From positions 166,926 to 230,925 of the forward strand of contig CAYYJR010000004.1 of NCBI GenBank assembly GCA_964472305.1: DNA of 64,000 bases, read 5' to 3'. This document shows, one piece after another, positions 51,391 through 60,200 of the stretch. Source of the stretch: CAYYJR01 sp964472305. GTDB lineage: Bacteria > Armatimonadota > Hebobacteria > CAIYQO01. The notes beneath the pieces were generated by a model. The model worked only from the letters and a program-made list of their open reading frames with translations. It had not been told where the DNA came from and made no database searches. The position numbers were made by a program, and so were the translations under genes. Position 1 is the stretch's first letter; the number at the start of each line of letters is the position of its first letter.

Positions 51391-52053
51391 ATGCGGGATT
51401 ATATTTCCAGGCACGGACTGGCCATTGCCGCTTTCGGCCTGTTCGTGCTGTTCTGGATCGGGCAAAGCATCGCCGGATTCCTGGTGTTCAACAGCGAACA
51501 ACAGGAGCACGGCCTGGCCATCATCTCCTACCTGGCTTACTTGGCCACCGGGCATTTCTGGGAAGCCACCGCGGAGAACTGGGAGAGTGAATATCTGCAG
51601 ATGGGCTTATATGTGTTGCTTACCGCTTTCTTGTCCCAGCAGGGATCGGCGGAATCAAAGACGCCGGAGCAGAAGCAACAGGAAATTGCGGAAGAACAGC
51701 AGGGGGCAGGGAAAGGACCGGTACCCTGGCCGATTCGTCGCGGAGGGATCGCGCGCACGTTCTACGAAAATTCGCTCAGCATCGTCCTGTTGTCGATGTT
51801 CCTGCTCTCCTTCGTCATCCACGTCATCGCCGGTGCCGCAGAGTATAACTGGGAACAGGCGCAGTTGGGCCAACCGCCCATCACGCCCCTTGCGTTCCTG
51901 CGTGTGCCACAACTCTGGATGCAATCACTCGAGAACTGGCAGAGTGAATTCCTGGCTGTCGGATCCATGGTGGTTTTGTCGATTTATCTGCGCCAGAAAG
52001 GGTCGTCACAATCCAATAACGTGGCGGCGCCGTCAAGCCAGACGGGAGAATGA
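51391..52053 (+). CDS. DUF6766-family membrane protein
   Basis: A 220-residue inner-membrane protein with four helices in two similar halves: FGLFVLFWIGQSIAGFLVF then a helix ending QMGLYVLLTAFLSQQGS, and IVLLSMFLLSFVIHVIAGAA then LAVGSMVVLSIYLRQKGSS. Each half carries an FWEATAENWESEYLQ- or SLENWQSEFLA-type segment before the second helix, an internal duplication typical of the family. Function unknown; members are often found with stress genes, as here with a DUF892 protein. Ribosome site GGAGTGG upstream. Confidence 0.8.
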   Translation: MRDYISRHGLAIAAFGLFVLFWIGQSIAGFLVFNSEQQEHGLAIISYLAYLATGHFWEATAENWESEYLQMGLYVLLTAFLSQQGSAESKTPEQKQQEIAEEQQGAGKGPVPWPIRRGGIARTFYENSLSIVLLSMFLLSFVIHVIAGAAEYNWEQAQLGQPPITPLAFLRVPQLWMQSLENWQSEFLAVGSMVVLSIYLRQKGSSQSNNVAAPSSQTGE

Positions 52054-52429
52054 GCGCAAGGCCGACAGCCGCAATGCACCGCGCCGGCGTGCCTTCGCTG
52101 TATGTGCGGATGCGCATCACCCCAGGGTGCCCCCCCTGACGCCGATTTTTCCGGCACGCGACGATGCGACGGCATCAGTCCAGTGATGACAACGCGCGGT
52201 GCGCGTACGCCGCGTTCTATCGACTCGCAGCCACGTTCTGATTGCCGGTCGCGGTTGGACAAGCGTTACTGCATCCGATCAGACACTGGCACCCACCAAG
52301 CCGTTGATTCCCCCACCCCGTGCCCGGAATTCATCCAATGCCCCCGGCTTGTGCGAGAACTGTACCCGCGCGGGAGTGTGCTGCCGGGCATCATAGAGTG
52401 ACGATTATTGCATGAGGAAGGAGAAAGCC
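52054..52429. other. 376-bp gap with a cysteine-rich peptide frame
   Basis: Mostly featureless. A plus-strand frame at 52199-52396 ends in LCENCTRAGVCC, like the start of small zinc-ribbon proteins, but the rest of such a domain is missing and the N-terminal part has no homology I recognise. It may be a remnant or chance. Confidence 0.3.
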
Positions 52430-52933
52430 ATGTCATTGGATCGACACCTGGTGGTGCATCTGCAGGGAATGTATGCGAGCGAACGGGAATACAGGGAGTA
52501 TCTGCTCCATTGGACCGACCGCCTGCGCGATCAGCAGTTGAAGTCGGTTGTGAACAAACAGGCGCAGGGAATCGAACAGGAGTTGCTCAACCTGAACCAG
52601 GCGCTCCTCAACCTGGGTGCGTTCCCCCAGGACCGTCTGCACAGCCCCGCGGTGCAGGCGTTACGCCAGGATGACCAGATGATGATGCAGACAGTGTCCG
52701 ACATGAGTCCGGCGGATTTCGACATACACGTCGCGATGACCGATATCGCGTTCGGAGCGATGGAGATCAGCAAGTACCAGGGGATGCTCGCGATGGCGAA
52801 GGCGTTGAACCAGCCGGACGTGGCGCAATTACTGCAACAGAATCTCGACCATGAGGAAGGCGACCTGCAGCAGATGCAAGCCTTGCTGCCTGCGCTGCTC
52901 AATGAGTCGCAGCAACAACAGCGTGCCGCGTAA
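52430..52933 (+). CDS. DUF892/YciE-family ferritin-like protein
   Basis: A 167-residue all-helical protein resembling YciE/YciF (PF05974), a ferritin-like fold associated with stress. ATG 52430 follows GAGGAAGGAG at 7 nt. Visible helices: HLQGMYASEREYREYLLHW, QLKSVVNKQAQGIEQELLNL, DFDIHVAMTDIAFGAMEISKY and LLQQNLDHEEGDLQQMQ, with Glu/His positions that could bind metals. The metal-ligand set is not clear enough to call it active. Confidence 0.7.
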   Translation: MSLDRHLVVHLQGMYASEREYREYLLHWTDRLRDQQLKSVVNKQAQGIEQELLNLNQALLNLGAFPQDRLHSPAVQALRQDDQMMMQTVSDMSPADFDIHVAMTDIAFGAMEISKYQGMLAMAKALNQPDVAQLLQQNLDHEEGDLQQMQALLPALLNESQQQQRAA

Positions 52934-53003
52934 CCCTGTTCATCGAAGAAAGCGAGGCTCGTTCGCGTCGAGCGCATTCCGTGGCATCGGGATGCGCTCG
53001 ACG

Positions 53004-54218
53004 CTACTCCACCGCAATCCGATACACCAGCGCGTCCGCCGTCCAGTTCCCAGACTCGGCGGCAAACAGTCGCGTCAGGTGCAGCAGCAACTCGCCGGTT
53101 TCGCGGTCTTCCCGCACATAGAAGTTGGAAAGCGTCAGGTGTTCGCTATCGCCGTCGCGGCGATCGTCGATGACGCGGATGCTGTCGCGGAGCAGCAAGC
53201 CGCTGCCGCGATCCACCTCAGCGAGCACGATGGGGTAGCGAGGGCTGTTGCCGCGCGGATTGCACGTGCAGATATTCCCCATCCAGAGCAGCCGGTCGCC
53301 GGCATACGGGATGAGCTGTGAGGTGGAACTGGGCGAGAAGAACGCCGTGCCGTCGGTGCAGGTCCACGGTTGCGCGTCCGACCAATGCTCGCCGCCATCG
53401 TCGGAGAAGGCAGCCCAGCGATAGCCTGGCAGCGCGCTCACGGCATCGTTGCTGCCGCGCATGACCATCAAAATGCGCCCGTCCGCCAACTCGGCGAGAG
53501 TCGGCTCAATTAGGCCGCGTGTGGTGCGTGCCGGATCGCCAATCACTCGCTGTGAGGTTGTCCACGCCAGCCGCCCATCCGCCTGCCAGCGTCCCAGCAA
53601 CAACAGGCAGTCGGTGTAGGTGAGACCGGCGCCGGGATTGGCATACATGCCGTCCGGCCCCACGGGGGAACTCTGCACCGGCAACAGGATCACGCCGTCC
53701 GAGCGCGTGAGGGGACGCTCGCCCAGGTCGCCCATCATCACGCAATTCTTCCCGACGGTCACACCCGGCAGATGATGCACGGCATCGTATTCGTCACCCT
53801 GATGGATGATCTGCTCGCTGACGCGCTGCGTGGTGCCGCCATCGTCGGAAACCGCGTAATGCAGCGTCCAGCGCGTCATCCCCTCCAATGGGTTATCGGT
53901 GGGCAGCACGCCCTGGGTCCAGACGGTGAGATAGCGCCCGGTATGCGGATCGACATAACCGCCGCGCCCATGCCGCCGTCCGACGCCGCCGGGATCGTCA
54001 AACTTCGTTGGCCACTCGATCGTCTCGCTCCACGTGCGACCATTATCCGATGAATAACGCAAGTAGGCGATATCGACGGTATCGCTGCGGCTCACGAGCG
54101 AGTGCATGCTCATCAGGTCGCCGCCCCACGGCTGCGTGTAATAACTCGACGCCAACACCGCCGTCCCCGCCGCCGGCGACGGAACAAACACCTCACGCGA
54201 TAACACGCGTGCGATCAT
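53004..54218 (-). CDS. BNR-repeat sialidase-like protein
   Basis: A 404-residue six-bladed propeller protein with BNR/Asp-box repeats (SSDNGRTWS, SDDGGEHWS). ATG 54218 follows AGGAG at 6 nt; a longer frame to 54323 is not supported. There is no signal peptide, unlike secreted sialidases, so sialic acid is not a safe substrate call. Isolated between the DUF892 gene and a divergent C39-like protease gene. Confidence 0.75.
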   Translation of the reverse strand: MIARVLSREVFVPSPAAGTAVLASSYYTQPWGGDLMSMHSLVSRSDTVDIAYLRYSSDNGRTWSETIEWPTKFDDPGGVGRRHGRGGYVDPHTGRYLTVWTQGVLPTDNPLEGMTRWTLHYAVSDDGGTTQRVSEQIIHQGDEYDAVHHLPGVTVGKNCVMMGDLGERPLTRSDGVILLPVQSSPVGPDGMYANPGAGLTYTDCLLLLGRWQADGRLAWTTSQRVIGDPARTTRGLIEPTLAELADGRILMVMRGSNDAVSALPGYRWAAFSDDGGEHWSDAQPWTCTDGTAFFSPSSTSQLIPYAGDRLLWMGNICTCNPRGNSPRYPIVLAEVDRGSGLLLRDSIRVIDDRRDGDSEHLTLSNFYVREDRETGELLLHLTRLFAAESGNWTADALVYRIAVE

Positions 54219-54436
54219 GCCGCACTCCTTCACCGATATATAGAGGATGAAACCTCCGCGCATTCCCCAGCGGTTCGCATCACACGGCCTGCCGGGCGTG
54301 CATTGAGCACAGAGCGGAGTCATTGACGATTATAGCATACTTCACCGGACGAACGAGCGCCTGCCATCCGGCCATTCCTCCGGCAGGAAGCCCTTGCGCG
54401 CCGGCGAAAGAAGTGAGCAGGGAAGAAGGAGTCGCC

Positions 54437-55270
54437 ATGCACCCGAACTGGATGATCGTCCCCACGGTGGGATTGGCGCTGGCGCTGTTCGTGCTATGCG
54501 AGCGGTGGATGACCAGGCTGCGCGGATGGGCATGGATATGGATGGTGCCGGTCGCGCTGGTGCTGGCGACGCCGGGATTGTTATACACCCTGTATTACCT
54601 GCACCTGTTCGATAACGCCGCCTGGTTCTACTCGCTGCGTGCGCTGCCGTATTCCGAGCTGTTCGCCGCGGGACTGGGGGTGGCATGCGGCATGTTGCAA
54701 TCCCTCACCCGCGGCCAGCGCTGGCTGGCGTTGGCATCGCGCACCAGTGTGCTCGGACTGATGTGCTACTGGCTGGCGGTGCCCTACGTGAAGAGTTTTC
54801 TCATGCCCGCCAATCTGGCGAGTTTCCGGGATACCTGGGATAACGACGTGTGTCTCCAGAGTTATCCGTCGTCGTGCGGCCCTGCCAGCGCCGCCACCGT
54901 GCTGCGCCATTTCGGAGTCACGGTCACCGAGCGGGAGTTGGCCGCGGAAAGTTTCACTTCATTCACCGGCACTGAAAACTGGTACCTGGCGCGGGCGCTG
55001 CGCCGTCGCGGCTTCGCCGTGCGCTACCGCATTCTGCCCGCGCTGCCCGATCCGTTGCCCGTCCCATGCATCGCCGGTACCCGCTTGAACACCGCCGGTG
55101 GCCCCGGCCACTTCATCGCCCTCCTCGATTATCGTGATGGGCACTACCTGGTCGGCGATCCGCTGGTCGGCGCCGTGCAACAACCAGAACGCGACCGTCG
55201 CCCGTATCACTTCACCGGTTTCTTCCTGCTCATCACCCCGGGCGACCAGCAGTTCCGCGGAAAGGAATAA
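54437..55270 (+). CDS. Membrane-anchored C39-like cysteine peptidase
   Basis: A 277-residue protein: four hydrophobic helices (about 5-25, 34-54, 70-90, 98-118) and then a papain-fold peptidase-C39-like domain. Catalytic Cys is in SYPSSCGPASAATVL, His in GGPGHFIALLDY and Asp in LVGDPLVGA, in family order. ATG 54437 follows AAGGAG. There is no ABC transporter next door as in bacteriocin exporters, so it is probably a stand-alone protease; substrate unknown. Confidence 0.8.
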   Translation: MHPNWMIVPTVGLALALFVLCERWMTRLRGWAWIWMVPVALVLATPGLLYTLYYLHLFDNAAWFYSLRALPYSELFAAGLGVACGMLQSLTRGQRWLALASRTSVLGLMCYWLAVPYVKSFLMPANLASFRDTWDNDVCLQSYPSSCGPASAATVLRHFGVTVTERELAAESFTSFTGTENWYLARALRRRGFAVRYRILPALPDPLPVPCIAGTRLNTAGGPGHFIALLDYRDGHYLVGDPLVGAVQQPERDRRPYHFTGFFLLITPGDQQFRGKE

Positions 55271-55403
55271 CGTCGGTTGTGCCGCAAGGTGTGAACAGAT
55301 CCCCAGGATTGCGAACTGACACCGCCTGGCCGACTGGTACCGCCCTTCCACGCGGCGCATCGTCCGTTCCCGCATCTGTGTGAATGGAACAGCGCCGCGG
55401 GAT

Positions 55404-55742
55404 TCACACAGCGTCGGGACCGCGCATACGATCGCGAACACGGACAGCGTCCATCAACGGCATGATAAATATTTTGCCGTCACCATGCTCGCCGGAGGAA
55501 CCGGCGTTGCAGATGGCTTCGACCACCGCTTCCACGGGAACTTCATGCACGACGGTGACAATGCGAATCTTCGGCAGCAGGTTGATGTGGGTTTCCAGTC
55601 CGCGATAATGCTCGACATGACCGGCCTGATGACCGCAGCCCAGCACTTCGTCCACAGTCATGGCAATGACGCCGATCTGCTGCAACGCGTCTTTCACTTC
55701 CTCAAATCGCTCCGGTCGAATGATGGCTTCGATACGAAACAT
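55404..55742 (-). CDS. P-II-type nitrogen regulator, Tyr51 lost
   Basis: A 112-residue P-II protein. ATG 55742 gives MFRIEAIIRPERFEEVKDAL, the family start. The T-loop reads GCGHQAGHVEHYRGLETHINLLPK across residues 35-58; Y46 is kept but the uridylylated Y51 is Thr. The C-terminal GKIFIMPLMDAVRVR is normal. It lies 36 bp after amtB, the usual amtB-glnK coupling, so it probably gates ammonium uptake by binding ATP/ADP and 2-oxoglutarate but is not controlled by uridylylation at the standard site. Confidence 0.93.
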   Translation of the reverse strand: MFRIEAIIRPERFEEVKDALQQIGVIAMTVDEVLGCGHQAGHVEHYRGLETHINLLPKIRIVTVVHEVPVEAVVEAICNAGSSGEHGDGKIFIMPLMDAVRVRDRMRGPDAV

Positions 55743-55778
55743 CGTCTGACTCCTTTCGCGCGTGAACAATCCGGGGAA

Positions 55779-56999
55779 CTAAAAGACTTCCTCCGGATAG
55801 GCTTTGCTACTGTGCACCACCAGATCGGTGCCTAACAATTCTTCTTTGGGCGTCAGGCGAATGCCCAGCCCGCGACGGAGGATTCCGTAGACAAGAAAAC
55901 TGCCCGCCAGGGCAATCGCAACACACAACAGTGTGCCGATAAGCTGCGACAACGGACTGACGCCGCCCAGACCGCCCAGCACCGGCAGGGAAAAGATGCC
56001 GGCGGCGATGCCGCCCCACGCGCCTCCCAATCCGTGCAACGGCCATACACCGAGCACGTCATCGACTTTCCATTGCTCGTTAATGAGTTGAAAGGCTTTG
56101 ACGAAGATGATACCGGCGATAATGCCTACCATGCAGGCACCGAGGGGATGATACTTATCCGACCCCGCGCACACCGCCACCAGCCCGGCCAGCGCGCCAT
56201 TGTAGATAGCCACCGCATCGCAGCGGGATACAATGCACGCCGCAAGCACGCCGCCGACCATCGCCATGAGCGAGTTGATTGCGACCAGTCCGGAGATTTT
56301 CGACAACTCGCCGGCGCTGGCCACGTTGAAGCCGAACCATCCCACCATGAGGAACCACGAACCCAGCGCCACGTACGGGATGGAATGAATCGGCGCGGGC
56401 AGGCTATCGCCGTTCTGGCGATAGCGACCCATGCGCGGGCCAAGCAACAGCATCGCCGGCAATGCCAGCCAGCCGCCCATCGCGTGCACCACCACCGAGC
56501 CGGCATAATCATGGAACGGCAGCCCGCCCAGTGTCGCCAGGAAGGCGTTGAAGCCAGTCGACCACTGTCCCCAGATCAGCGATTCGTAACACGGGTAAAT
56601 CAGCCCGACCAGCACCGCCCCCGCCAGCATTTGCGGCACGAACTTCGCCCGTTCTGCAATGCCGCCGGAGATGATGGCGGGTATGCACGCCGCGAAGGTG
56701 AGCAGGAAGAAGAAGTGCACGAAGTTGAAGTCGAACTGGGTGATGGCGCCGACCGGCTTGAAGAACGAGATGCCATACGCAATGGGAAACCCGATCGCAA
56801 AATATATGATGGTCGAAACCGACCAGTCCATCACGATCTTGGTGAGCGCATTGACCACGTTCTTGCGGCGCACCGAACCGGCCTCCAGAAACGCAAAACC
56901 GGCGTGCATCGAGAACACCAGCGCCGCGCCCCAGGCCAACATGAGAATATTGCCACTGTTGACAACATTATTCAACTGCTGTTGAATTGCTTCCGGCAT
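55779..56999 (-). CDS. amtB: Ammonium transporter
   Basis: Ammonium channel of 406 residues with about eleven helices. ATG 56999 follows GGAGG at 7 nt. Marks: MHAGFAFLEAGSVRRKN, FHDYAGSVVVHAMGGW with the first pore His, GGVLAACIVSRCDAV and VWPLHGLGGAWGG with the second pore His. No cleavable signal peptide. It is co-transcribed with the P-II gene; the promoter region carries an inverted repeat. Confidence 0.96.
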   Translation of the reverse strand: MPEAIQQQLNNVVNSGNILMLAWGAALVFSMHAGFAFLEAGSVRRKNVVNALTKIVMDWSVSTIIYFAIGFPIAYGISFFKPVGAITQFDFNFVHFFFLLTFAACIPAIISGGIAERAKFVPQMLAGAVLVGLIYPCYESLIWGQWSTGFNAFLATLGGLPFHDYAGSVVVHAMGGWLALPAMLLLGPRMGRYRQNGDSLPAPIHSIPYVALGSWFLMVGWFGFNVASAGELSKISGLVAINSLMAMVGGVLAACIVSRCDAVAIYNGALAGLVAVCAGSDKYHPLGACMVGIIAGIIFVKAFQLINEQWKVDDVLGVWPLHGLGGAWGGIAAGIFSLPVLGGLGGVSPLSQLIGTLLCVAIALAGSFLVYGILRRGLGIRLTPKEELLGTDLVVHSSKAYPEEVF

Positions 57000-57027
57000 A
57001 ACCGACTCCTCCCTCAAGCGTGCGGTC

Positions 57028-57103
57028 TGATCTGATCACACAATACCGGCGCCGCGTGACGGAAACATTACCGCACATTTCGCGGGTATTACCGAATGTT
57101 TCC
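57028..57103. promoter_or_regulatory. Palindromes upstream of amtB
   Basis: TGATC-T-GATCA (57028-57038) is a perfect palindrome 30 bp before the amtB start. GGAAACATT (57061-57069) is inverted at 57095-57103. No -24/-12 sigma54 promoter was convincing in the same stretch. Confidence 0.35.
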
Positions 57104-57266
57104 TGGAGATTTCCTGTCGGACGTGAGCGGTGGGTGGGGTGAAATGGCGATGTCGAAGGCAATACCAATATGGTGTGTTTCGCGTGTTGCCGTCATCCCG
57201 CCGATCTGAATCGGCCGAATGCAGGCGCGGAAGGATGACATTTCACGCGGTTATACCCCTGTGGTG

Positions 57267-60200
57267 TTACGGCGTTTCCTGCGACTGCAGCGTGCCCGGC
57301 AGGCTCAGGTAGCGTTGCTGCGGACGGTACAAGGGATAGATCGCGGCGGAACGCACCGTGACGGCAGCGGGGTAGAGCGCGCGCAACCGATAGGTGAATG
57401 TCAGCGGAGCAGTGAGTTGGCGGAAGTAAAGAAATAGATGCGCGCCATTGCTCTCATAGCGGGCAAGCTGACCGCCGGCCTTGAGGGTTTCCAGATCTTC
57501 TTCCACCGGCATGAAGCCGGGCGGTACGACCAGCTCGACCATCGTCATCGCCCTCGGCGCCGGCGGAACCAGTCGTACGGTCGTGCTGACAGGGTTGCCG
57601 ACCGGAACTTGCACCGTATCATACCGCACCACCAGCGCGTCGGAATGACGCGACTCAGCGAGCAGCGGCTCGGTCACATACCGCGCGGTGAGCTGGCAGG
57701 ACGGCATCACCTCGCGTGACGCGCGCAGCATCACCGTGTTAAGACCGCTCCGCAGGTAGCGGCTGAGGTTTATCGTCTTCGCTTCCCCGTCGCCATGCAG
57801 AATGATGGAGGGCATCAGCGTGCCATTGACGGTGATCTCCACTTCGCCGGATTGCGCGCGCATCCCGGAGACCAACAGCGCCCGCAGCGCCTGCATGGTT
57901 GCCTGGGAACTGCCCCAGTCGCCGGCGGGCTCCCGGTGCAGCAGCAGGTATTTCAGCCCCGCGTTCATTAACCCGTCGTCATATTCACTTTCCGCCAGCG
58001 CCTGCACCGCCAGTCCGGTGACCTCCGCATCGCTCCACGCCATCCACGATGCCTGCGCCGTGCCGGCAGGACTCGATGTCCAATACGCAATGGCTTTGTC
58101 CCGGTTGGCTCGTTCGGCAAGAGTGGCGCACAGCACCCGAGACAACGGGTGTTTCCGTGCGACTGCTGCCTGGACCAGCACGGCTAATTCATAGGTGGAG
58201 AGCACAGTGGCCTGTGCGCCGCGCACTCCCAGCCAGGAATCGACCTGTTCCGTTTCCCCGGCGCGCGCCAGCGCCAGCGACGCGAAAGACCGCTCGATCG
58301 ACGGCGCGGTAGCCCAGTGCGTGCGCAACCACCGCGTGGTGCGGGCCAGCAAGACATCATCGACCGGCTGCACGTTTGCCATCGCCTGAAACTGTGTCAG
58401 CACCAGTGCGGTAAGGGCGAACTCCGCCGGCGCATCACCGAATTGCGAGAAGCCTCCACCCGGCACTTCGAAGGTAAGCAACCGTTGAAAATCAAGGGAG
58501 ATATTGGCGCGCGCACGCTGTGGAACCCGAACATCCTTGATCCCGCGTTGCCGCGCATACTGCAGGATCAGCAGGTTGATCATCGCGTCTGAGCAAGTCG
58601 GTTCGCAATAGCCATGCGGTCGCAGGCGGATGCGTTCCAATCCATCCAGCGCCTGGCTGATCGCGCCGGGATACAGGCGCAGCGTGAAGTCACTTGTGCT
58701 CAGGTCAGCGGAAGCCGGCACGCGCACCTGCAGCTTGGACCGTTTATCCAGAATGACACCGTCGGTTGTCTCCATGTGCACGCCGGGTGGAAACACGTCC
58801 AACCGGCCGTGCGCAACACGGGTCAGCGCATCGCTGGCGGCTTTGACCGTCACCTGCGCGCGCCCGGCGGCATAGATGCGCAGCGCGAAGAACACTTTCT
58901 CCATCCCACCGGCAGGCAGCATGATCCGCCGGGAATCGTCATCTATCGGCGTAATACCGTTGCGGGCGACGAGAGACAGCGTCACCAGGCGTGGCGTCGC
59001 CGTATAATTATGGACGACGACCGGCATGGTGAAGCGATCGCCGACAGTGGCGCGCGGTGGAAGACTGAAGTCGACACCCAGTTCCTGATAAACACGAAAC
59101 GGCAGATCCGCGCTGCCCAGCCGGCCATCGCGGGTATTCGCCAGCAGGCTCAACCGCCCGGTCGCGATGCGCTGTGCCGACGGCAGGGTGATGCGCGCTT
59201 CGCCGCGGTGATCGGTGACTATCTCCGGTAACCAAACCAGGGTATCGGGGAAATAGGTCTGTATCCGCGCGACCACGGCTGCGGGAATGCCGTCTTCCGT
59301 CGGCAATTGCGCCCGGATTTTTGCCAACAGGCGTGCCGTGCGATACTGCGCGTCGGCACCGGAAGGCGCGGGTGGAGTAACGGCAAAGCCGGAGAGCCGT
59401 GGAAACAGTACCGCGGCCAGCACCAGCGCGCTGATCGCATGCAGCATGACATCGCGCCGCGGGTCACGGGCAAGGCGATATAGGACCACGCCCCAGATCG
59501 CGCCACTCAATACGGTAAGGAATAGGATTACGCGCGTGCCCTCCGTCGGCATGCCGCCGGCGGCAATGGTCGCGACGGCGGTCCGCCAGGTGGTCAATAT
59601 CCCGGCGGCGAAGAGCACACTGAGCGTTGCCACCGCCAGAGCCAGGAACACCAGCCAGCCGGTGTTAGCGTTGATCGCCGGCTGCGCGCGCCAGCGGCGT
59701 ACCAACCAGACAGTCAACAGGAACAGCACCCAGACACCGAGCAGCACGCGCACCATCAGGAAACGAACCATCTTCACGTCCGCGTGACTGTGCATTTCGA
59801 CCGAACGATTGTAATGAGCCACCCGCAAGATGGGTTGCGCATCATACGCAGCCAGCGCCACCCGCGCGATTTGCTGGTCGAGCGGAATCGCGTGCTCCAG
59901 CCGATACCGTGCCGGCAGGTTGGCGGTGTGCACGATCATCGCCGGATCGTCCAGTGCTCGTTGCAACAGGAAAAAGAGCCGTGCCACGCCGGGATATTGT
60001 TCTTCCATGGCGTAGATCGATTCATCCACCGCCGCCAGGCCGACCGAGGCCTGCACGCCTCGCCCGTCTTCATCGGTGACGCGCAGCCGCACCGTTTGCG
60101 GCTCATCAGGCTTCACGGTACGTAATCCCTGAAGTGTCAAGTGCAGCGTTTCCGCCGGGCGCACGAGGATCGTGCGATTGCCGCCTGCCAGGATGGGGCA

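Noticed and set aside
56034..57035. 333-codon plus-strand frame opposite amtB
   Set aside because: Antisense to a textbook ammonium transporter.
57000..57266. Sigma54 promoter for amtB
   Set aside because: No GG-N10-GC element in the right context; the nearest candidate lacks the GC dinucleotide.
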